Counted from the first letter of the stretch, positions 9,194 through 18,931 are shown. The stretch is DNA of 64,000 bases from Flammeovirga sp. SJP92 (GCF_001583495.1 NZ_LQAQ01000093.1:620001-684000), one strand, 5' to 3'. A program made the numbers and translations. Notes: generated from the sequence alone by a model not told the origin.

Positions 9194-10201
9194 TTAATTA
9201 AAGTAAGCAGTATACCATTTAATAAATTTTGTAATTCCTTCTTTTAATGCAATTGTAGGTTTATAATTGGTTAACTGCTGTAATTCAGATACATCTGCAA
9301 AAGTACTATACACATCTCCATCTTGCATTGGGTACATTTCTTTAATTGCCTTTTCCCCTAAAGCTTCTTCGATCTCATTTATAAATTCTCCTAATTTCAC
9401 TGGTTTACTATTTCCAATATTAAGGATTCTATAAGGTATTTTTTCACAAGGAGGTAACGACATAATCTTAGTTATACCTGTTATTATATCATCGATATAA
9501 GTAAAATCTCGTTCCAAATTACCATTATTAAAAACTTTAATTGGCTTACCTTCAATTATTGATTTAGCAAATAACATTGGGGCCATGTCAGGTCTACCCC
9601 ATGGACCGTATACTGTGAAAAATCTTAAACCTGTAGTTGGAATATTATAAAGATAACTGTAAGAATGAGCCATTAGTTCATTACTTTTCTTTGTTGCCGC
9701 ATACAGACTCACAGGACTATCGACTTTATGTTTTACAGAAAAAGGTTGTTCTTTATTCATTCCATATACACTTGAACTACTCGCATAAACCAAATGCTTC
9801 ACAGGAAAATTTCTACACGCTTCTAAAATATTATTGAACCCTTCTATATTGGATTTAATATAAGCTTTTGGATTATCAAGACTATATCGAACTCCAGCTT
9901 GGGCTGCTAAATGTATAACTATATCAAATTTTTCTCTATTGAATAAATTCAATAAATGTGATTCATCAGTTATATCTAATCGCAAGAAAGTGAAACTTTT
10001 CATTGTTTCACTTTTCACTTTATTGTTATACCTTATAAAATCAGGTTGTATCCCTAATTCTTTTAATCTATCAAATTTCAAAGTCATAGGATAATAATCA
10101 TTAATATTATCAATTCCTATTACTTCAATATTATCATCGATTAATTTTTTTGCTACATGAAAACCAATGAAACCTGCAACTCCTGTTACTAATATTTTCA
10201 T
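9194..10201 (-). CDS. UDP-glucuronate 4-epimerase (extended SDR)
   Basis: A 335-residue extended short-chain dehydrogenase. The NAD-binding motif GVAGFIG is at residues 7-13. GIDNINDYY around residue 29 is characteristic of UDP-GlcA 4-epimerases such as CapI and GAE. Ser-Tyr-Lys catalytic residues lie in SSSSVYG (141-147) and YAATK (Y167, K171). It would convert UDP-GlcA, made by the dehydrogenase at 12470-13867, to UDP-GalA in the cytoplasm. It sits 2 nt after the other epimerase gene in the same operon. Confidence 0.9.
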   Translation of the reverse strand: MKILVTGVAGFIGFHVAKKLIDDNIEVIGIDNINDYYPMTLKFDRLKELGIQPDFIRYNNKVKSETMKSFTFLRLDITDESHLLNLFNREKFDIVIHLAAQAGVRYSLDNPKAYIKSNIEGFNNILEACRNFPVKHLVYASSSSVYGMNKEQPFSVKHKVDSPVSLYAATKKSNELMAHSYSYLYNIPTTGLRFFTVYGPWGRPDMAPMLFAKSIIEGKPIKVFNNGNLERDFTYIDDIITGITKIMSLPPCEKIPYRILNIGNSKPVKLGEFINEIEEALGEKAIKEMYPMQDGDVYSTFADVSELQQLTNYKPTIALKEGITKFIKWYTAYFN

Positions 10202-10203
10202 AA

Positions 10204-11199
10204 TTATTTATTATTAAAATAATTCCAATACCATTCGATAGCCTCATTAATTCCTTTGGCTACATTATGAGTTGGCTGATAGTTCAATAATTTAACTGCT
10301 TTTGATATATCTGCTAAAGAATGTTTTACATCACCTACTCTTTCTTCTCGATGAGTTGCTTCAATTTCCTTTATTTTGGAGTCAAATTGAGTAAGATTCT
10401 TTTTCAAAGAAATTATTAACTCATTTAAACTTGTATTTTCTCCTTGAGCTGTATTATAAACTGTATTGATTGAACCCTTATCTTGTGTTAATGCTGCCAA
10501 TTGATTCATCTGGACAACGTTATCTATATATGTAAAATCTCTAGAGTGTGTTCCATCACCATTAATCATGGGACTTTCATGATTAATCAATGCTTTAATA
10601 AATAAAGGTATTACCGCCGCATATGCACCGAATGGATCTTGACGTTTACCAAAAACATTAAAATATCTTAAGCCAACTACTTCAACTCCATAGGTTTTAG
10701 AAAAAACATCAGCATATAGTTCATTAACATATTTTGTAACAGCATAAGGAGAAAGAGGATTACCTATTTTATTTTCCACTTTTGGTAATCCAGGGTGATC
10801 TCCGTATGTTGACGAACTTGCAGCATATACCATTCTTTTAACACCTTTATCTCGAACTGAAATTAACATATTTAGGAAACCTCCTACATTCACCTCATTA
10901 GAAGTGATTGGATCATTTATTGATCGTGGTACAGAACCTAATGCAGCTTGATGTAAAACATATTCCATTCCATCACATGCCTCCATACAATCATTTAAAT
11001 TTCTTATATCTCCTTCTATTAATTTGAAATTTAAATCTGACAAAAAAGGCTCAACATTTTCTCTTTTTCCTGTTGAAAAGTTATCTAAAACTACTACTTT
11101 ATTTCCTTGTTCTAGTAAAACTTCAACTAAATTTGATCCTATAAAACCTGCTCCGCCTGTTACAAGAACTTTAGAGTTAACTATTTTGCTCTGATTCAT
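10204..11199 (-). CDS. UDP-N-acetylhexosamine 4-epimerase (WbpP/TviC-like)
   Basis: A 331-residue extended SDR. It has VTGGAGFIGSNL at 13-24, HQAALGSVPRSI near 83-94, ASSSTYGDHPGLPK near 127-140, and the PYAVTK active site (Y152, K156). ALGSVPRSI and the DGTHSRDFTYIDN segment match WbpP/TviC enzymes, which interconvert UDP-GlcNAc and UDP-GalNAc or the corresponding uronic acids. Its start overlaps the stop of the upstream UDP-HexNAc dehydrogenase by one base (TAATG), a pairing also known from Vi-antigen loci (TviB-TviC). Confidence 0.9.
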   Translation of the reverse strand: MNQSKIVNSKVLVTGGAGFIGSNLVEVLLEQGNKVVVLDNFSTGKRENVEPFLSDLNFKLIEGDIRNLNDCMEACDGMEYVLHQAALGSVPRSINDPITSNEVNVGGFLNMLISVRDKGVKRMVYAASSSTYGDHPGLPKVENKIGNPLSPYAVTKYVNELYADVFSKTYGVEVVGLRYFNVFGKRQDPFGAYAAVIPLFIKALINHESPMINGDGTHSRDFTYIDNVVQMNQLAALTQDKGSINTVYNTAQGENTSLNELIISLKKNLTQFDSKIKEIEATHREERVGDVKHSLADISKAVKLLNYQPTHNVAKGINEAIEWYWNYFNNK

Positions 11200-12467
11200 T
11201 ATAATCTATCAGTAATAATTTCTTTTTGTAAAACACTTTTCACATCATAAATAACAGTTGATCCATTATTTATTTTTGACCAATTCAACTCTTTAAATTC
11301 TTTATGAGCAACAGTTAATACAACGGCACTGTAATCGTTACCAAGTTCATTAACTAGATCAATACCATACTCTTCTTTCACCTCTTCCTTTGAAGCGTAA
11401 GGATCATAAACGTCTAAATCCACACCAAACTCCTGAAACTCTTGGATAACATCAATAACTCTAGAATTTCTGATATCTGGACAGTCCTCTTTAAATGTAA
11501 TCCCTAAAACAAGAACCTTTGAATTTTTAATTGCATGTCCTGCTTTTACCATCAACTTAATCACTTGATTCGCGACAAAAGGCCCCATTCCATCATTAAT
11601 TCTTCTCCCTGATAAAATTACTTCAGGATGGTAACCAAGAGATTCCGCTTTATATGTTAAATAGAATGGATCAACCCCAATACAATGACCTCCTACTAAA
11701 CCAGGTCGAAACGGCAAAAAATTCCATTTTGTACCAGCTGCTTCTAATACATCAAGAGTATCAATACCAACTTTATCAAAAATTTTGGACAATTCGTTTA
11801 CAAAAGCAATATTTAAGTCTCTTTGTGAGTTTTCTATTACTTTTGCAGCTTCTGCAACTTTTAGGTTAGGTGCTTTATGAGTACCTACTGTTACAATTGC
11901 TTTATATAATTGATCTACTTCTTCAGCTACTTCAGGTGTTGAACCAGAGGTCACCTTCATAATATTGTGAACTCGATGAACATGATCACCTGGGTTAATT
12001 CTCTCTGGCGAATAACCACAGAAAAAATCTTTGTTATAAGTAAGTCCTGAAACTTTCTCTAGAACAGGGACACACTCTTCTTCTGTACAACCAGGGTATA
12101 CTGTAGATTCATAAATTACAATATTACCATTTGATAATACTGAACCTACAGTTTCACTAGATTTTCTTAAAGGTGTAAGATCAGGAGTTTTATATTCATC
12201 GATTGGAGTTGGTACCGTTACAATATAAATATCAGCATCCTTAATTGATTCTATTTGATCAGTATATGATAAACCCTCAGCAAGTTTCATTTCTTCAGGA
12301 GTTACTTCAAGAGTACTGTCCTTTCCATTAATTAACTCTTTAATTCTTTCAGAATTAATATCAAAGCCAATAACAGAAAAGCCTTGTTTACCAAACTCTA
12401 CAGCTAAAGGTAAACCAACATATCCTAATCCAATTACTGCAAGTTTTTTTTGTTTGATGTCAGTCAT
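11199..12467 (-). CDS. UDP-N-acetylhexosamine 6-dehydrogenase (TviB/WbpO-like), copy A
   Basis: A 422-residue UDP-sugar 6-dehydrogenase that would oxidise UDP-GlcNAc or UDP-GalNAc to the uronic acid with two NAD. It has an N-terminal Rossmann motif VIGLGYVGLP (11-20) and the VPTPIDEYKTPDL loop. The catalytic Cys262 lies in LVGGHCIGVDPFYL, and a second nucleotide-binding domain (GITFKEDCPDIRNS) is at the C-terminus. The histidine-containing GGHCIGVDP form is typical of the HexNAc enzymes rather than of UDP-glucose dehydrogenase. It is a close paralogue of the gene at 15061-16326; the segment from residue 203 to 267 is identical in the two. Confidence 0.92.
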   Translation of the reverse strand: MTDIKQKKLAVIGLGYVGLPLAVEFGKQGFSVIGFDINSERIKELINGKDSTLEVTPEEMKLAEGLSYTDQIESIKDADIYIVTVPTPIDEYKTPDLTPLRKSSETVGSVLSNGNIVIYESTVYPGCTEEECVPVLEKVSGLTYNKDFFCGYSPERINPGDHVHRVHNIMKVTSGSTPEVAEEVDQLYKAIVTVGTHKAPNLKVAEAAKVIENSQRDLNIAFVNELSKIFDKVGIDTLDVLEAAGTKWNFLPFRPGLVGGHCIGVDPFYLTYKAESLGYHPEVILSGRRINDGMGPFVANQVIKLMVKAGHAIKNSKVLVLGITFKEDCPDIRNSRVIDVIQEFQEFGVDLDVYDPYASKEEVKEEYGIDLVNELGNDYSAVVLTVAHKEFKELNWSKINNGSTVIYDVKSVLQKEIITDRL

Positions 12468-12469
12468 TT

Positions 12470-13867
12470 TTATTTTCCGATATTATAAACGTTAAATCCT
12501 AATTCCACTAATGTTTCAGTATCCAAAATATTTCTCCCATCAAATATATTTGCGGGTTTTAGTACTTTTGAATAAATCTCTCCCCAATTATAATCCTTGA
12601 ACTCATCCCATTCTGTCAGAACAGCAATCGCATGAGCATCATCTACAGCATTAAAAGGATTGTTTACTACCTTTACTCTTGATCTAATGTATTCAGAAGA
12701 ATGATTATTTAAGTATTCTAAATCAGCATATACTCTTTCCTCAGATACTTTAGGATCGTAAACAACAATTTCAGCTTCTTCATCTAATAAATGATCTGCT
12801 ACATAAATTGCTGCTGATTCACGTGTATCATTGGTATCTTTTTTAAATGCCCAACCAAAGAAAGCAATTTTTTTACCTGACACTGTATTATAAGACTCTT
12901 TGATAATACGGTCAGCAAAACGTCTTTTTTGATAATCATTTAACTTGATTACTTGATCCCAATATTCAGCGACCTCATCAAGTCCATAAGATTTTGCAAT
13001 ATAAACCAAGTTTAAGACATCTTTTTGGAAACATGAACCACCAAAACCAACAGATGATTTTAAAAATTTTGGTCCAATTCTACTATCCATGCCAATTGCA
13101 CGTGCAATTTCATCCACATCTGCTTCTGTTTTTTCGCATAAAGCAGACATAGCATTAATGGACGAAATACGTTGTGCTAAAAACGCATTTGCAGTCAATT
13201 TAGATAACTCTGAAGACCATACATTCGTTTGCAAAACTCTTTCTTTTGGTACCCAAGCTTCATATATTGAAGATAAAGTATTTTTCGCAATTTGTCCTGA
13301 TTCTGTATTATCACCTCCGATTAATACCCTATCTGGATTTAGAAGATCGTCAATTGCAGTACCTTCTGCTAGGAACTCAGGGTTTGAAAGGATTTCAAAA
13401 TTAAAACCACTCTCAGAGTTAGATAAAATATCAGATAATGCTTCTGCTGTTCTTACAGGAAGTGTCGATTTTTCTACTACTATTTTATCTCGCTGTGCTA
13501 TTCTTGCAATTTGACGAGCACAAAGTTCAATATATTTTAAATCCGCAGCTTGACCTTTGCCTTTTCCATACGTTTTTGTTGGCGTATTTACAGATATAAA
13601 GATCATATCTGCATCCCTGATACCTTGATCCACATCAGTAGAAAAGAATAAGTTTTTTCCTCTTGTCTGTTCTACTACTTCTGCTAAACCTGGTTCATAA
13701 ATAGGGAGATTATCTAAATTTGTATCATTCCAATCTTGAATACGTTGGTCATTTATATCAACAATATTCACTTTAATTTCTGGGTTTTTCAATGCAATGA
13801 CTGCCATTGTAGGCCCTCCTACATAACCCGCTCCGATACAACAAATATTTTTAATTTCTTTTTTCAT
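12470..13867 (-). CDS. ugd: UDP-glucose 6-dehydrogenase, animal-type
   Basis: A 465-residue UDP-glucose dehydrogenase, which oxidises UDP-glucose to UDP-glucuronate. The Rossmann loop is IGAGYVGGP (11-19). The catalytic Cys279 is in [16 protein letters not shown], identical to the form known from eukaryotic UGDH. The length and the [12 protein letters not shown] loop also match the long animal-type class common in Bacteroidota rather than the ~390-residue bacterial Ugd. It feeds the UDP-GlcA epimerase downstream. It starts 7 nt after wzz-like and ends 2 nt before the UDP-HexNAc dehydrogenase. Confidence 0.93.
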   Translation of the reverse strand: MKKEIKNICCIGAGYVGGPTMAVIALKNPEIKVNIVDINDQRIQDWNDTNLDNLPIYEPGLAEVVEQTRGKNLFFSTDVDQGIRDADMIFISVNTPTKTYGKGKGQAADLKYIELCARQIARIAQRDKIVVEKSTLPVRTAEALSDILSNSESGFNFEILSNPEFLAEGTAIDDLLNPDRVLIGGDNTESGQIAKNTLSSIYEAWVPKERVLQTNVWSSELSKLTANAFLAQRISSINAMSALCEKTEADVDEIARAIGMDSRIGPKFLKSSVGFGGSCFQKDVLNLVYIAKSYGLDEVAEYWDQVIKLNDYQKRRFADRIIKESYNTVSGKKIAFFGWAFKKDTNDTRESAAIYVADHLLDEEAEIVVYDPKVSEERVYADLEYLNNHSSEYIRSRVKVVNNPFNAVDDAHAIAVLTEWDEFKDYNWGEIYSKVLKPANIFDGRNILDTETLVELGFNVYNIGK

Positions 13868-13874
13868 AACAGCA

Positions 13875-14933
13875 TTAATTTTTCAAATTGGCTTTATCTT
13901 TTAGATAAGAGTTGATATCTGCTAAAATGGCAAAAGCTATAACACATATAAATCCTACTAACATTCCTAAAGCTGTTTTACCTTTAGCCGATAAGGATAC
14001 AGTATAAAATTCGGAGAATCTATTTACAAATTCCACAGGTTGTAATAATGATAGTTTTTGCCTTATAACTGCAATACTATCATCAGCCCTTCTACTTTTT
14101 TGCATGGCCTCAAAAGCAAGCTCTCCACTCTGCCTGATATAACTATCGTTTTGTTGATCTGTAGACATTAAAACAATATTTGGATTATTTCTACTTGGTT
14201 TACCTTGTTGAATTATATCACCTTGTGAATCTATAATTTTTTTATAAGCTTTATTATACTCCTGTAATTCTTTTTTTTCTTCAACAAAAGAATCTGACTT
14301 TATTGAAAGGTTCTTCCTATAAACATCTAGATTTTTCTTTATATAAACATTATTATTAAAATAATATTCAAAACCTTGTTGGATTAGTTGTTTCGTAATA
14401 TTGGGGTCAATAGAGCTTACTACAATCTCAAAACGAGTTTCGGTATCATAGCTTTTCATCAATAACGAATCAGCAATATGAGAATTCTCAATTGCACCAT
14501 ACTTATACAATTTATAATATCCTGTTGCAGATATTTCAGAAATAAATTCTGCTGTCTTAATTGGTATATTCAAAGCTTTTGCCAACATAGGTCTCCCTTC
14601 ATCAGTACAAAGGGCATTCAACTCACTTACTTCTGTTGTAAAATCAACTCCTTTCAAGAACCTTGAATTTATAGTAGCTTTTGAGGAATAAAACTTTGAA
14701 GTATTTTTTGTCATATAACCTATTACCCCTCCAATAACAATTGCCAATCCAATTAAAACTTTCCATTTATTAAGGATATTGTAAAAGTATAAGACTACAT
14801 TTAAAAATAACTTCCATATATTAATGACAATTAAGTTAATTTTATCTCCAACTATTGAAAATAGTTCGATTAAATCAATTTCATCATTATTAGAAGCTGT
14901 TTGGTGATTCGATTTGTTTTTATTTTCTTCCAT
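13875..14933 (-). CDS. Wzz-like polysaccharide chain-length determinant
   Basis: A 352-residue inner membrane protein. About 55 cytoplasmic residues precede a first membrane helix (about 55-75), then a periplasmic coiled-coil-rich region, then a second membrane helix (about 320-340). This is the Wzz/PCP layout. There is no fused tyrosine-kinase domain, so it is PCP-1-like rather than a Wzc. Such proteins set polymer length together with Wzy. A promoter-like box lies 29-36 nt upstream, so it may be the first gene of the main operon. Confidence 0.75.
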   Translation of the reverse strand: MEENKNKSNHQTASNNDEIDLIELFSIVGDKINLIVINIWKLFLNVVLYFYNILNKWKVLIGLAIVIGGVIGYMTKNTSKFYSSKATINSRFLKGVDFTTEVSELNALCTDEGRPMLAKALNIPIKTAEFISEISATGYYKLYKYGAIENSHIADSLLMKSYDTETRFEIVVSSIDPNITKQLIQQGFEYYFNNNVYIKKNLDVYRKNLSIKSDSFVEEKKELQEYNKAYKKIIDSQGDIIQQGKPSRNNPNIVLMSTDQQNDSYIRQSGELAFEAMQKSRRADDSIAVIRQKLSLLQPVEFVNRFSEFYTVSLSAKGKTALGMLVGFICVIAFAILADINSYLKDKANLKN

Positions 14934-14961
14934 ACAGGCTAAATCTCAAATATTTTATGTG

Positions 14962-14969
14962 CAAATATA
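14962..14969 (-). promoter_or_regulatory. Candidate -7 promoter box upstream of the wzz-like gene
   Basis: The plus strand reads CAAATATA, i.e. TATATTTG on the minus strand, which fits the Bacteroidota -7 consensus TAnnTTTG. It lies about 30 nt upstream of the wzz-like start. No clear TTG -33 element is seen at the usual spacing, so this is a moderate candidate. Confidence 0.35.
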
Positions 14970-14979
14970 AAATATACTA

Positions 14980-15000
14980 GTAGAACTTATAAAGTTCTAC
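14980..15000. repeat. 9-bp inverted repeat between two polysaccharide gene groups
   Basis: GTAGAACTT and AAGTTCTAC are perfect complements separated by ATA. It lies between the end of dehydrogenase copy B and the wzz-like promoter box. It could be the terminator of the upstream manC group, although it lacks a T-tract, or an operator for the wzz-led operon. Confidence 0.4.
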
Positions 15001-15060
15001 AAATAAAAGATTAATTATACGATTTAAGAATGTTCACTACTATATTTAAACAAGCATAAA

Positions 15061-16326
15061 TTAAAGGCGGTCTGTAATATATTTTTTATCAATTACACTT
15101 TTCACATCGTATATCACTGCACCTGATTCACTCAATGCTTTCCAATCTATCTCTTCTTTGAAACTTTGATGTGCTACTGCATGAATAATGGCACTATAGT
15201 TATCTCCTACTTCTGATAATAAATTGATTCCATATTCTTCGTATACCTCTTCTTTATCTGCATGAGGGTCATATACCTCTACATCTAAATTGAAAGATTG
15301 TAACTCACGGATTACATCAATTGCTTTTGAGTTTCTAATATCAGGACAGTCCTCCTTAAAAGTAATACCCAACATTAGAACTTTTGTTCCCTTTTGAATG
15401 GAAGCATTTTTCTCCATCATCAAACGTAATACTTTGTTAGCTACATGCGACCCCATACCATCGTTGATTCGGCGACCTGCTAAAATAACTTCTGGATGAT
15501 ACCCTAAAGATTCTGATTTGTAAGTAAGATAATACGGGTCAACTCCAATACAGTGACCTCCTACTAAACCAGGTCTAAAAGGTAAGAAGTTCCATTTTGT
15601 ACCAGCTGCTTCCAATACATCTAAAGTATCAATACCTACTTTATCAAAGATTTTTGATAGTTCGTTTACAAATGCAATATTTAAATCTCTTTGTGAGTTC
15701 TCAATTACTTTTGCAGCTTCAGCTACTTTGATTGAAGAAGCTTTATGCGTACCAACTTTTACCACTACCTGGTACATCTGATCAATTTCTTCTGCAATTT
15801 CTGGTGTCGAACCTGAAGTTACTTTCATGATATTATGTACTCTATGTACATGATCACCAGGATTTATTCTTTCCGGTGAATAACCTGCATAGAAGTCTTC
15901 ATTAAACTTTAATCCACTGACTTTCTCAAGAACAGGTACACAAACTTCTTCTGTACATCCTGGGTATACAGTAGATTCATATACTACTATATTTCCATAA
16001 GACAATACCTTACCAACAGTCTCACTCGCTTTTTTCAAAGGTGTAAGGTCTGGAGTTTTATATTCATCTATTGGAGTTGGGACTGTGATAATATAAATAT
16101 CTACAGCCTTCAAATCATCTGTATTGGAAGTATAATTAATAAAATCCTGCGCTTCCTTCAACTCATCAGATGATACTTCCAAAGTATGATCAATACCTTT
16201 ATTTAACTCATTAATTCTTTCTGAATTAATATCGAAACCAATAACTTTAACTTTCTGTTTGGCAAACTCAGCAGCTAAAGGCAATCCTACGTACCCTAAG
16301 CCTATTACTCCAATAGTTTTATTCAT
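15061..16326 (-). CDS. UDP-N-acetylhexosamine 6-dehydrogenase (TviB/WbpO-like), copy B
   Basis: A 421-residue paralogue of the dehydrogenase at 11199-12467, with the same GLGYVGLP loop, VPTPIDEYKTPDL, GGHCIGVDPYYL active-site cysteine and C-terminal FKEDCPDIRNS. It differs mainly in the first 80 residues and in the C-terminal domain. The two may act on different epimers (GlcNAc and GalNAc) or be a recent duplication. It sits 35 nt downstream of manC and is separated from the rest of the locus by an inverted repeat. Confidence 0.92.
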   Translation of the reverse strand: MNKTIGVIGLGYVGLPLAAEFAKQKVKVIGFDINSERINELNKGIDHTLEVSSDELKEAQDFINYTSNTDDLKAVDIYIITVPTPIDEYKTPDLTPLKKASETVGKVLSYGNIVVYESTVYPGCTEEVCVPVLEKVSGLKFNEDFYAGYSPERINPGDHVHRVHNIMKVTSGSTPEIAEEIDQMYQVVVKVGTHKASSIKVAEAAKVIENSQRDLNIAFVNELSKIFDKVGIDTLDVLEAAGTKWNFLPFRPGLVGGHCIGVDPYYLTYKSESLGYHPEVILAGRRINDGMGSHVANKVLRLMMEKNASIQKGTKVLMLGITFKEDCPDIRNSKAIDVIRELQSFNLDVEVYDPHADKEEVYEEYGINLLSEVGDNYSAIIHAVAHQSFKEEIDWKALSESGAVIYDVKSVIDKKYITDRL

Positions 16327-16361
16327 TAGTTGATTCTTTGTAATAGTTTTGAATTAAAAAA

Positions 16362-17438
16362 TTAGACAAACTCTTTGCCTTTTTGATCTTTAGCATTTGC
16401 TAAAAACTGCTTGACTCTTTGTTCGTGATCTTTCTCACAAATCATCAAAACATTATCATATTCAGCCACAATATAGTTTTCAAGGCCTTGTACAACAACC
16501 AGTTTATCTTCTGGTGTTTTTACAATTGTATTGAAAGTTTCATATGACATTACATTACCATGAAGAACATTCTCTTCTTGATTTTTATCTGCTTGTTCGT
16601 AGAGAGACTTCCAAGTACCTAGATCAGACCAACCAAAATCTGTTCTCATGACATAAACATTTTCAGCATGCTCCATGATACCATAGTCAATAGAAATGTC
16701 TCTACACTGATGATAAAGTTCATCTATTTTCTGTTCTTCTTGTGACGTATAGAAGGATTCTTCTGCACTACTAAACAGTTGATGAACATCTTGAAGATGT
16801 GTTTCAATGGCTTTCTTGATTGCTTTGGCATTCCAAACAAAAATTCCCGCATTCCATACGAAATCACCACTTAATACAAAGGCTCTTGCTAGTTCTTCAT
16901 TAGGTTTTTCTGTAAAGGTTTTAACTTTATATAAAACTTCTAACCTTTCATCATTAAGTGCCTGAATGTAACCATACCCTGTATCAGGTCTATTTGGACG
17001 AATACCAAGTGTGATTAAAATATCATGAGAGGCCACATAATGTAATGCTTTTTCTACTCTCAACTGGAATTCTGGAACGTCTAAGATCACGTGATCTGCA
17101 GGTGCTACTACTATATTTGCATTAGGATCTTTTTTCCCGATCTTATAAGCAGCATAAGCGACGCATGGTGCTGTATTTCTTCTACAAGGTTCTAACAGAA
17201 TTTGATCATCTGAAAGGAAAGGCAATTGTTCCTTTGTGATTTCTTTATAATCCTTGCTCGTAACTATATATATGTTTTCTTTAGGGCATACACCTTCAAA
17301 CCTATCAACTGTTTGCTGGATCATGGTACGGCCTACTCCTAAAATATCCTGAAACTGCTTTGGTCTTTTTTCTCTACTAAATGGCCAGAATCTACTTCCG
17401 ATTCCTCCAGCCATTATGACCACATAATTGTTATTCAT
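16362..17438 (-). CDS. manC: Mannose-1-phosphate guanylyltransferase
   Basis: A 358-residue nucleotidyltransferase with the signature MAGGIGSRFWPFSREKRPKQ at residues 9-28, the Mg-GTP-binding loop of GDP-mannose pyrophosphorylases. PADHVI near residue 118 and FTEKP near 175 are further family motifs. There is no C-terminal phosphomannose isomerase domain, so this is the monofunctional form. It makes GDP-mannose for the glycan, and for fucose-type derivatives if their genes exist elsewhere. It starts 16 nt after the DUF721 gene, so the sugar genes appear transcriptionally linked to recF. Confidence 0.93.
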   Translation of the reverse strand: MNNNYVVIMAGGIGSRFWPFSREKRPKQFQDILGVGRTMIQQTVDRFEGVCPKENIYIVTSKDYKEITKEQLPFLSDDQILLEPCRRNTAPCVAYAAYKIGKKDPNANIVVAPADHVILDVPEFQLRVEKALHYVASHDILITLGIRPNRPDTGYGYIQALNDERLEVLYKVKTFTEKPNEELARAFVLSGDFVWNAGIFVWNAKAIKKAIETHLQDVHQLFSSAEESFYTSQEEQKIDELYHQCRDISIDYGIMEHAENVYVMRTDFGWSDLGTWKSLYEQADKNQEENVLHGNVMSYETFNTIVKTPEDKLVVVQGLENYIVAEYDNVLMICEKDHEQRVKQFLANAKDQKGKEFV

Positions 17439-17454
17439 TTTATATAATAGTTAT

Positions 17455-17796
17455 TTATGCAAATTTTATATCTGTTAATACTTCAGCCCCCAACCTTCTA
17501 TTTAATTTTCTAACGATTCTTTCCCTAGCCATCGTCAATTCGTTCTTGAGAGTAGGAGTAGATAAGCGTACGTAAAGTACCTTACCTCTTAACTTTAAAC
17601 TAACAGTTCGAGAAGCAATTGGCGTACCTAATTCGTCTTCCCATACTTTTTCAATAAGTGCTTGATTATAACTGTGACTTTTTTTTAAAGATTTCACAAA
17701 ATCCTGCATGGCACCAGCTACACTTATCGACTCATGTTTTTTGGGAATTGGGGTTACTTTTCTAAACCTGTATTTTATTTTTTTATCATCACTCAA
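17455..17796 (-). CDS. DUF721/DciA-like protein
   Basis: A 113-residue protein with the DUF721 pattern. A helical AMQDFVKSLKKSHSY segment is followed by VWEDELGTPIASRTVSLKLR, then GKVLYVRLSTPTLKNELTMA. In other bacteria DUF721 proteins (DciA) load the replicative helicase, and the gene often neighbours recF as here. There is no ATG at the N-terminus of the full frame; the start used is TTG at 17796. An internal ATG at 17709 would give an 84-residue protein containing only the core domain. It begins 7 nt after the recF stop codon. Confidence 0.75.
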   Translation of the reverse strand: MSDDKKIKYRFRKVTPIPKKHESISVAGAMQDFVKSLKKSHSYNQALIEKVWEDELGTPIASRTVSLKLRGKVLYVRLSTPTLKNELTMARERIVRKLNRRLGAEVLTDIKFA

Positions 17797-17803
17797 AATT
17801 AAA

Positions 17804-18877
17804 TCATTTTTTTAATTCTATGATATTACAAGGCATCGAAATTTGATCTATCAATGTTTTAGACCGTTCAGGTCGGGCATCTGACAATAAAATCTGGTTA
17901 AATTTCTTTTCTTTTATTAAATCAAGCAATTTTTTGATACGAATGTCGTCCAATTTGTCAAAAATATCATCCAATAACAATATAGGACTGGTGTGAAGTT
18001 GCTTTTTAAGGAGTAAATACTGCCCTAGTTTCAAAGCAATGATAAACGATTTTTGTTGACCTTGTGAACCAAATTTCTTAAGCGGATAAGTATTTAACCT
18101 GAAATCAAAATCATCTTTATGAATACCTTTAGTTGTTCTTTGTAAAGCAATATCTTTCTCCCATGACTCTTCAAAAATTGTATTTGATCCAAAGTCTGAT
18201 TTATAATTGATATCTGCATTTTCCTCTCCAGCAAGAGATACATATGCCTCTTTAAAATTGAAAAGAAATTCTTCTATAAATAATTTTCTTTTTGAATGGA
18301 TTTTCTGACCCTCTTTTAATAACATATGATTATAGGGAGCCACCCATTCTTTATTAGGAATTTGCCTTTGCTCAGCAAAGTTTTTCAACAATTGATTTCT
18401 TTGCAATAACGCTCTTTGATAATCAATAAGAGATTGTAGGTACTCTTTATCAAATTGAGAAATTACACTGTCAAAATACCTTCGTCTGATTTCACTTCCT
18501 TCCCTTAATAAATCTGTATCATTAGGTGCTATTAAAACGCAAGGAAATTTCCCAAAGTGCTCACTGAAGCGACTGTATTCTTTTCCATTAAGACTTATCT
18601 TCTTCTTTGATTTATCATACTGACAAATAACAGTACTCAAATCATTCTCGGTTTTAAATCTTCCTGAGAGAGCAAAATCGCTAGTTCCATGTTTTACATT
18701 TTGGTTTTCGGTAAAACTAAAAGCACTTTTTGTCATGGACAACATGTAAACAGCATCTATCAAGTTCGTTTTTCCTATACCATTGGGTCCAATGATACAG
18801 TTGATCCCCTCCTCTAATTCCAAGGTGAGCTCATCGTAATTTTTGAAATTCTTTAGATAAAGCCGTTCTAGATACAT
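17804..18877 (-). CDS. recF: DNA replication/repair protein RecF
   Basis: A 357-residue SMC-like ATPase, the usual RecF length. Walker A is GPNGIGKTN at 30-38 and the ABC signature is KFGSQGQQKSF near 272-282. Walker B is ILLLDDIFDKLD near 305. RecF helps load RecA at single-strand gaps. The N-terminal YLERLYLKNFKNY is the standard family start, which supports the ATG. It heads a unit with DUF721 and manC and has a candidate promoter just upstream. Confidence 0.95.
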   Translation of the reverse strand: MYLERLYLKNFKNYDELTLELEEGINCIIGPNGIGKTNLIDAVYMLSMTKSAFSFTENQNVKHGTSDFALSGRFKTENDLSTVICQYDKSKKKISLNGKEYSRFSEHFGKFPCVLIAPNDTDLLREGSEIRRRYFDSVISQFDKEYLQSLIDYQRALLQRNQLLKNFAEQRQIPNKEWVAPYNHMLLKEGQKIHSKRKLFIEEFLFNFKEAYVSLAGEENADINYKSDFGSNTIFEESWEKDIALQRTTKGIHKDDFDFRLNTYPLKKFGSQGQQKSFIIALKLGQYLLLKKQLHTSPILLLDDIFDKLDDIRIKKLLDLIKEKKFNQILLSDARPERSKTLIDQISMPCNIIELKK

Positions 18878-18899
18878 GTAATTACTTTTTGCTAGGGTG

Positions 18900-18907
18900 C
18901 AAAAGTA
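18900..18907 (-). promoter_or_regulatory. Candidate -7 promoter box of recF
   Basis: The plus strand reads CAAAAGTA, i.e. TACTTTTG on the minus strand, fitting TAnnTTTG and followed by the C common in this phylum. It is 22 nt upstream of the recF ATG. A 16-bp palindrome lies immediately upstream, where a regulator could act. No convincing -33 TTG is seen. Confidence 0.45.
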
Positions 18908-18915
18908 ATCATTTT

Positions 18916-18931
18916 ATAATGATATCATTAT
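18916..18931. promoter_or_regulatory. 16-bp palindrome upstream of recF (possible operator)
   Basis: ATAATGATATCATTAT is a perfect palindrome, 8 nt upstream of the candidate -7 box and overlapping the -33 region. The position suits a repressor site. The sequence is AT-rich, so chance is possible. Confidence 0.35.

Noticed and set aside
13089-13514. 141-codon plus-strand frame opposite ugd
   Set aside because: It lies wholly within the high-confidence UDP-glucose dehydrogenase gene and shows no family motif.
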